Assembly (NCBI GenBank): GCA_022799495.1
Contig: JAAWON010000007.1
Coordinates: 1-60,586, forward strand
Length of the DNA stretch: 60,586 nt
Source: Erysipelotrichaceae bacterium
GTDB lineage: Bacteria; Bacillota_I; Bacilli_A; Erysipelotrichales; Erysipelotrichaceae
Direction: 5' to 3'
The notes under the pieces are model-generated. The model did no database searches and was not told the DNA's origin. It saw only the letters and a list, made by a program, of their open reading frames with translations. Every line of letters starts with the position of its first letter. Position 1 is the first letter of the stretch. Below are positions 55,502 to 60,586 of this stretch, one piece after another. A program made the position numbers and the translations under genes.

Positions 55502-56530
55502 TTAGTCGTTTTTTTCTTCTGTGCTGGCAACAAGACGGTCAAAATCACTTTGATACAGACGATCTTGAATGACACGGTACTGCTCAAATTCACTTTCCGC
55601 AAAGGTTTTTGCGATTGCGGCTGTGACTTTACCCTTGTTTTGTAAGACTTCCGCATCGTTGAATTGCAGGAATGCATCCAGTTTGGAAGCCCAATCTGCC
55701 ATTGTCATGGGAATATGCCGCCGTGCCTGTCTTGTAGCGTAGTCCAAATACATCGTAACGATCTCGTTAAGCTCCTGTATTTCACCATTGGATAAGTAAT
55801 TCTTTGCAATCGACACATCTGCTTTTACGATTTTTCCATCAGGAGCGTTGCGCCATGAGGTTAATCCCATATGTTCTTTTGTGTGGTCTGCTCTTGCTAC
55901 AATGACTTCCGCTGCGGTATTTCCATGAACGGCATAGTGCATCTTATTCTGTACTGTCGCAAAGAAATCTTTCGTGATTTGGCTATCAAAGGAATAATCG
56001 ACGGCAGTAGCATAGATGTCTGTAATCTTTTGATAGAAACGGCGCTCACTGGCTCGAATCTCTTGTATCTCGGAAATTAAGTGTTCAAAATAATCCTCAT
56101 CGAAAATTTGACCGTTAATCAATCTGCTCTTATCTAAAACATATCCTTGTTTAGCAAAGGTATCCAGCACTTTTGTTGCCCATTGCCTGAATTGTGTTGC
56201 CCTGCCGGAGTTGACACGGTAGCCAACGGCAATGATGGCAGATAGCAAATAAAACTTATATTGATAGGTTTTTCCGTTATCCGCAACTTGTGCAAAATTT
56301 GCACAAGTTGATTCCTCAGACAATTCGCCGCTTTCATAGATGTTTTTCAAATGTTTTGTGACAACGCTTCTGTCTACATCGAAAAGCTGTCCAATCGCTT
56401 TTTGTGTCAGCCATACATCGTGATCCTGAACACGAACTTCAATACCATCCTCGTGGGCATCCTTTGTAAATACAAGAAAATCCACCGTGCTGTTTCGGAT
56501 CTGCAATTTTGTATTCTTATTTTCAGCCAT
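55502..56530 (-). CDS. rhuM: RhuM family protein
   Basis: The 342 residues show the RhuM pattern: VWLTQKAIGQLFDVDRSVVTKHLKNIYESGEL (a KilA-N/winged-helix-like DNA-binding part near 50-80), FYLLSAIIAVGYRVNS and RATQFRQWATKVL, then the DYFEHLISEIQEIRASERRFYQKITDIYATAVDY block. RhuM genes travel on mobile elements and pathogenicity islands; in some settings they are part of toxin-antitoxin or defence cargo. The molecular function is not known. The start is on the minus strand. Confidence 0.9.
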   Translation of the reverse strand: MAENKNTKLQIRNSTVDFLVFTKDAHEDGIEVRVQDHDVWLTQKAIGQLFDVDRSVVTKHLKNIYESGELSEESTCANFAQVADNGKTYQYKFYLLSAIIAVGYRVNSGRATQFRQWATKVLDTFAKQGYVLDKSRLINGQIFDEDYFEHLISEIQEIRASERRFYQKITDIYATAVDYSFDSQITKDFFATVQNKMHYAVHGNTAAEVIVARADHTKEHMGLTSWRNAPDGKIVKADVSIAKNYLSNGEIQELNEIVTMYLDYATRQARRHIPMTMADWASKLDAFLQFNDAEVLQNKGKVTAAIAKTFAESEFEQYRVIQDRLYQSDFDRLVASTEEKND

Positions 56531-56547
56531 TATGTATCACCATCCAA

Positions 56548-57459
56548 TCATTCCTTATCGGAGCTGTTTTTTCTCGCTCTGCTTTTGTAAACATTATGCT
56601 TATTCTTGCACTGAGGGCTGCAAAACACAGCACTTGGTCTGCTTGCAACAAAGGCTTTGGTGCAGTGTCTGCAAAGCTTAATCGGGTTTTCACTGTCGGT
56701 CAGCATAAAGCTGAACATCATCTGAATACCCAGCAGCAGGGAATGAAAGTCCCAAACGATGGCCGGCTTATCCAACAGGGCGATATGGTAAGTTGGCGCT
56801 ATGCCGCCGAATGCCGCCATGCTCTGCTGCATCATCTGCCGGGTTTCATCGTTCAGTGTATCATACTCCTCATAATAAAGGAAACTGTTGATATAGGTAA
56901 ACGCCCAGTCAATGAACTGCTGTTTCATCCATTCATATCGTTCAGAATATTCCCGCTGAAAGCTCATGTTGACCGCCATCGGCTTGTCTGTCATGGTCAA
57001 AGCCAGTGCCATCATAACACGGTCATTCTGGATGTTCCGCATGGACTCGATACCACGCTTGATCACATCCAATTTGTCGAATGGAAAGAACAGTGCCAGA
57101 TATTTTTCAGTGGACATAGTTTCTTCTTTGATGAAGTGATTTTTCGGCAGGTACACCGCCTCATATTCCATAAAGTTTGGTGTGGTAGGTAGCGCAGTCA
57201 TCAGTCCAAACAAGCCGTATTTCACCGCAAATTGCTGGATAGCCTTCTGAATTTCGGCATCCGGCTTTTTGCTCATACCCATGCGTCCTATATTGATGGC
57301 ATCCAATACAATTTTCTGATACTCTGCCAGTGGATCATAAATACTCGGTTGCGCCGTCTTGGTGGGCGTGAGATACAGAGTTCCGTCCTCTGCCGCCCTC
57401 CATTCATATTCACTATATCGCACCCAGTTAGAACTGGTGCGTTCAAAAAGGTTCTTCAT
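56548..57459 (-). CDS. DUF6076-like mobile-element protein with C-terminal zinc ribbon
   Basis: The 303 residues include a long helical body and a C-terminal metal-binding stretch with four cysteines (LCRHCTKAFVASRPSAVFCSPQCKNKH). This protein type accompanies Tn4451-like and conjugative elements in Bacillota. The ATG at 57459 has GGAGGG eight bases before it; a TTG two codons upstream lacks this spacing. Function unknown. Confidence 0.8.
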   Translation of the reverse strand: MKNLFERTSSNWVRYSEYEWRAAEDGTLYLTPTKTAQPSIYDPLAEYQKIVLDAINIGRMGMSKKPDAEIQKAIQQFAVKYGLFGLMTALPTTPNFMEYEAVYLPKNHFIKEETMSTEKYLALFFPFDKLDVIKRGIESMRNIQNDRVMMALALTMTDKPMAVNMSFQREYSERYEWMKQQFIDWAFTYINSFLYYEEYDTLNDETRQMMQQSMAAFGGIAPTYHIALLDKPAIVWDFHSLLLGIQMMFSFMLTDSENPIKLCRHCTKAFVASRPSAVFCSPQCKNKHNVYKSRARKNSSDKE

Positions 57460-57508
57460 ATACAAAACCCTCCGTCATGTATTGTAATCCAAATAACTTC
57501 AATTCATA

Positions 57509-58456
57509 TTACCAATTATACGATTTCTTTTCTTCAGAATCAATCTCCGTCATATTTTCTTCTAAAAAATCTTTTTCCAATAAGGTCATTGGCTGCTGCT
57601 TTTCTGCCTTATCCAAAAGTGCAGGAAGCAGCTTTTTTCGTATCTTTTTGAGCATTGTACCACGCACCTTGCGGATGTTCCGGTCGCTTTGATTCCGTAT
57701 TTTAGCGATCCTTGTTGAGCTAAACAGCTGGACAGCGCAAAGAAAGAGCAGCTCCTTGTGCTCCGCATTCAATTCCCAGAGGATTTTGGATAGGTATTCT
57801 TCTGTTACAAGTTCATGGATGTCGTAAGGACAGTAGAAAATGGCGTCAATGAAATCTCCCTTTCGGAGCTGCTTTTCCAGTACATCGTTCAGCGTATCAG
57901 GGAAAAAGAGTTCATTGGCAGATGCACCATAGTCAAGCGGAACATCATCACCGCTGCGGCTGAGTTCATGATAGCGTTCCCTACGCTCACGATTAGCGTC
58001 CAGCCTGTTCCACCATGCAATCACATTTTCAAAATCCCGCTGTGTTCTGGCGGAATCCTCCAATCGTGCAAGGGCTTCTGCCCGCAGTTCTCGTTTGAGC
58101 TTCTTACGCTCCGGTTCTTCCTCGTCAGTACCATCCTCAAAGGGATGTTCCTCGGCGTCGGCTTCCAGTTCTTCGATGAGCTGTTCTTCTTTTGCGATCT
58201 GCCACATGGCTTGTTCGGATAATTCGGTTTCTTCGGTATCTGTATCATTGTCAGCAAGAACAACTTGGTTCTTCCGCTTCCTTCGCTTCTTTTCGGGAAG
58301 ATCGTCAGCGTCTTCTTCCTCATCGTCCCAAAGGGCATTTTCATCTTCTTCGTCATCGACTATGTAATCGGAATCGTCCGTTTCATATTCATCTTCATAG
58401 TCAGTATCTTCTTCATAAAAGCCGTCATGTTTATATCGTTCGGGATCGTCGAACAC
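57509..58456 (-). CDS. mobile-element protein with acidic N-terminus and helix-turn-helix-like C-terminus
   Basis: The N-terminal 100 residues are made of Asp/Glu/Tyr runs with one basic KKRRKRKN patch; the rest is helical, and residues near 210-285 (LSKILWELNAEHKELL..., RIAKIRNQSDRNIRKVRGTML) look like a sigma-70 region 4-type helix-turn-helix. A regulator of the element is plausible. The start is uncertain: GTG 58465 touches the GGGAGG site, GTG 58456 is better spaced and is used here. Confidence 0.7.
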   Translation of the reverse strand: MFDDPERYKHDGFYEEDTDYEDEYETDDSDYIVDDEEDENALWDDEEEDADDLPEKKRRKRKNQVVLADNDTDTEETELSEQAMWQIAKEEQLIEELEADAEEHPFEDGTDEEEPERKKLKRELRAEALARLEDSARTQRDFENVIAWWNRLDANRERRERYHELSRSGDDVPLDYGASANELFFPDTLNDVLEKQLRKGDFIDAIFYCPYDIHELVTEEYLSKILWELNAEHKELLFLCAVQLFSSTRIAKIRNQSDRNIRKVRGTMLKKIRKKLLPALLDKAEKQQPMTLLEKDFLEENMTEIDSEEKKSYNW

Positions 58457-58615
58457 CGCAGACACCTCCCTTCAAAAATATTTTTGAAAATTTCTTGGAT
58501 TCTCCGTAAAAACAGTTCCGCTAAGTACCCTGTATTTCTCCTATAAGTGAGGAGGTAATCTATTTTGTCTGTTAATAGATTACTTTCGACACTGAATGAA
58601 AGGAGGAAACCGCCT

Positions 58616-58984
58616 ATGTCAAACAATTATCGTGAGCTGACGGGCAGGGAGAAGCAACGGATTAAGAAGCTGGTTACTTCTCTCTGTGCCAACTACGACA
58701 AAGAGTACGGCTGCCTGCCATTGGACTGTGACTGTCCAATGTTGGGTATCTGCTTTACCAACAGCGCACTATGCAGATATTTCCGCAAGTCTGTCCTGCC
58801 GGAAGATGCAGGGTTGGAAGCCGTATTCACGCAAATACCGACCACTCATTGCAAACAATGCGGCAAGCCGTTCTCAACTGACGGAAAACGGGTGTACTGC
58901 TCACAGCACTGCGCCGAAGAAGCTCGCCGTAAGCAGACCGCAGCAAGGGTGCGTAAGTACCGAGAAAAACAACAACAGATGTAA
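58616..58984 (+). CDS. cysteine-rich VLF protein of mobile elements
   Basis: The 122 residues carry two cysteine groups: LPLDCDCPMLGIC (about 41-53) and HCKQCGKPF with VYCSQHCAEEARRK (about 80-110), a zinc-ribbon. The VLF family is found on Tn4451-like elements. GAAAGGAGGAAAC (58608-58620 region) sets the ATG 58616; the frame upstream to 58565 has no ribosome site. Confidence 0.82.
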   Translation: MSNNYRELTGREKQRIKKLVTSLCANYDKEYGCLPLDCDCPMLGICFTNSALCRYFRKSVLPEDAGLEAVFTQIPTTHCKQCGKPFSTDGKRVYCSQHCAEEARRKQTAARVRKYREKQQQM

Positions 58985-59000
58985 CGCTTTTGCCCTCGGA

Positions 59001-59025
59001 AAGCCTTGTGCCGCAAGGCTTTTTT
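59001..59025 (+). terminator. terminator after the VLF gene
   Basis: AAGCCTTG (59001-59008) and CAAGGCTT (59014-59021) pair around TGCCG, followed by a T-run. Confidence 0.85.
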
Positions 59026-59157
59026 GAGGGCATTTCTGCATTGGCAGGGTGTTAATACCTTTTGTTCGATTTTAACCACGCAAATGGTTACACCATGCCG
59101 GAACTAAACCTATTATACGAAAAAATAATGAACATTTCAACACGGAGGTAACTGCCT

Positions 59158-59373
59158 ATGGCAAAAAACGAGAACAGTAATTTTTCTTATATGACTCGCC
59201 GCATTGGCGGCACCACCTATAAAGTTAAAGTAGTATTCAGCGATACAGAGAAAGAAACAATGGAGGATAAAATTTTACGGATGATTCGCAATGAAACGGT
59301 TACAACTGGCGGAACTTGTGGTATAATAGATTCACCACAAATGAGCCGACAGTCTGAAAGGAGCGCATCATGA
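59158..59373 (+). CDS. tnpW: transposon-encoded protein TnpW
   Basis: The 71-residue protein begins MAKNENSNFSYMTRRIGGT and has the TnpW block TYKVKVVFSDTEKETMEDKI. TnpW is always just in front of tnpX in Tn4451-type elements; its role is not settled. The stop overlaps the recombinase start (ATGA). GGAGGTAAC precedes the ATG. Confidence 0.85.
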   Translation: MAKNENSNFSYMTRRIGGTTYKVKVVFSDTEKETMEDKILRMIRNETVTTGGTCGIIDSPQMSRQSERSAS

Positions 59374-60500
59374 GCGTAAAACAGACTGAAGGAAAAATCA
59401 CAGCTTTATATGAAAGGCTGTCCCGTGATGATGACCAGACTGGTGATAGCAACAGTATTGTCAATCAGAAAAAATACCTTGAAAGCTATGCCCATCAGAA
59501 AGGTTATACGAACTGTCAGCACTATACCGATGACGGTTGGAGTGGAGGGAATTTTGAGCGTCCCGCTTGGAAACAGCTTATTGCAGACATTGAAGCAGGC
59601 AAAGTTGCTCATGTCATTGTAAAAGATATGAGCAGGGCGGGGCGTGATTATCTGCAAACAGGCTTTTACACGGAGGTATTCTTCCGTCAGCATCATGTTC
59701 ACTTTGTGGCGATTGCCAACAGCGTGGACAGCGACGATCAGAACAGCAATGAGTTTGCCCCGTTCCTCAACATTATGAACGAGTGGTATCTTCGTGATTT
59801 GAGCCGCAAACAGAAAACAGCGATCCGTGTGAAAGGCGAATCCGGCAAACCTACCACCAACTGTGCCATCTACGGTTACAAGAAAATGCCGGGAGATAAG
59901 TACAGTTGGTATATCGACGAGGAAGCCGCTGCAGTTGTCCGCCGTATTTTCCGGCTGACCATCGAGGGAAACGGGCCCTATGACATCGCCCGTATCCTCT
60001 ATGATGATAAGGTGGAAACCCCTGCGGTCTACGCCGCAAGGCAGGGACGTGGCGTTTGGAAAAGCAAAGAGGAATTTCCCAACCCGTATAATTGGAGTGG
60101 TTATATCGTCGGGCAGATTCTTTCCAAGCCCGAATATATGGGGCATACGGTCAACTTCCGTTCTCATAAGCAGTCCTACAAGGACAAAAATCCGGTTATG
60201 AATCCGCAGGAGGAATGGCTGATCTTTGAGAACACCCATGAAGCGATTGTAGATAAGGAAACATGGGAGCTTGCACAGAAACTGCGAAAGACACCGAGAC
60301 GCCATGATACGCTTGGCGAAGCCAATCCGCTGACAGGACTTCTGTTCTGTGCTGACTGCGGAGCGAAGATGATCAATCACCGTTCCAAAGGCGGTACGGA
60401 GAACAATCCCTATCCCTCTGATTTTTACGATTGCTCCGCCTACACGCTGGCACATCAAAAGCGCACTGAACGAAGTAGCGGAAGAAAGCTCTGTTCGTGA
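59370..60500 (+). pseudogene. tnpX: large serine recombinase TnpX, C-terminally truncated
   Basis: TnpX excises and inserts the element. The resolvase domain is intact: YERLSRDDDQTGDSNSI with the catalytic serine in about residues 16-26, KDMSRAGRDY and ANSVDSDDQ. The recombinase domain follows (residues about 165-310), then a zinc-ribbon start LLFCADCGAKM and FYDCSAYTLAHQK. After that the frame changes into 13 unrelated residues and stops. Family members have about 550-700 residues, so the coiled-coil and last part of the DNA-binding region are missing. The bases after the junction encode, in another phase, KLRTIQKEQKSQQQKK and a stop, so foreign or internally deleted sequence is fused here. 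Confidence 0.8.
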
Positions 60501-60586
60501 GAAGCTGCGGACAATTCAGAAAGAGCAGAAATCGCAACAGCAGAAAAAGCCCAAGTACAAGGATTGGGAGAGATAAAATCAGCGGG

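Larger units (their letters stand above)
54950..60586 (+). mobile_element. Tn4451-type mobilizable element, partly decayed, right end outside or lost
   Basis: The gene set tnpV (broken), rhuM, DUF6076-like gene, acidic protein gene, cysteine-rich VLF gene, tnpW and the large serine recombinase tnpX is that of Tn4451/Tn5397-like elements of clostridia. GC content and codon choice (more C/G third bases) differ from the upstream chromosome. The left border is not defined: no inverted ends or target duplication are visible; I place it near 54950 by the change in composition. Confidence 0.75.

Noticed and set aside
56509-57192. 227-codon plus-strand frame opposite the DUF6076-like gene
   Set aside because: Antisense to a gene with a recognised C-terminal Cys cluster and a proper ribosome site; the product has no domain.
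59406-60458. 350-codon minus-strand frame opposite the recombinase
   Set aside because: It is antisense to well-conserved recombinase codons; the length follows from the GC-rich codon use of tnpX.

Overview
The window looks like a chromosome segment of a low-to-mid GC Bacillota (Firmicutes) anaerobe. My best guess is a gut-associated Erysipelotrichia-like organism. The supporting signs are strong AAGGAGG-type ribosome binding sites with frequent GTG/TTG starts, a one-chain pyruvate:ferredoxin oxidoreductase, RNase HIII, MutS2, RecD2, LspA/RluD, a PadR-HAAS module, CcpA-like cre boxes, a very large secreted GH84 glycosidase and a clostridial Tn4451-type element. The lineage call is inference; no marker gene long enough to settle it is present.

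Layout. Positions 1-100 hold the 3' end of a 5S rRNA and its terminator. 230-5640 is a co-directional run: mnmA, a CPBP protease, recD2, a 58-aa membrane peptide and an AI-2E family permease. 5793-6466 is a small membrane-protein gene behind a promoter overlapped by a perfect cre box. 6751-10257 is nifJ. 10376-12310 (minus strand) is an unusually long dGTPase. 12626-18273 is an overlapping operon: lipoprotein, MurJ/SpoVB-like flippase, RsuA-type pseudouridine synthase, thyA, dfrA, pyrimidine-nucleoside phosphorylase. 18499-19733 has an unknown membrane protein and a YdeI-like protein. 20263-22035 is a PadR/HAAS/third-gene operon. 22164-22332 is a strong promoter-terminator pair that looks like a small RNA carrying a copy of the anti-Shine-Dalgarno sequence. 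22441-25137 is lspA, rluD and a rhomboid protease, convergent with rnhC (25252-26184).

A 576-base structured leader precedes the 2345-aa GH84 protein (26761-33798). The cvpA-mutS2-uvrC operon (34154-38952) is followed by a short GerE-like HTH reading frame that has no normal start codon. Then come a DEAD-box helicase, a RibD-C/DHFR-like reductase, a DUF3795 protein, an MscS channel and two membrane proteins.

The most unusual locus is 45604-54587. It encodes a 2327-aa cytosolic-looking protein built of about 21 diverged ~104-aa repeats, rich in cysteine except in the last six, followed by a P-loop protein of the HprK/PEP-carboxykinase type. From about 55000 to the end of the window lies a decaying Tn4451-type mobile element: tnpV is broken by two frameshifts, and it is followed by a RhuM-family protein, two accessory proteins, a cysteine-rich VLF protein, tnpW and a truncated serine recombinase (tnpX).

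The genes work mainly in translation and RNA maturation (MnmA, RsuA-type, RluD, DEAD helicase), DNA repair and nucleotide supply (RecD2, MutS2, UvrC, RNase HIII, ThyA, DfrA, Pdp, Dgt), envelope biology (flippase, LspA, rhomboid, CPBP, MscS) and host-glycan use (GH84).
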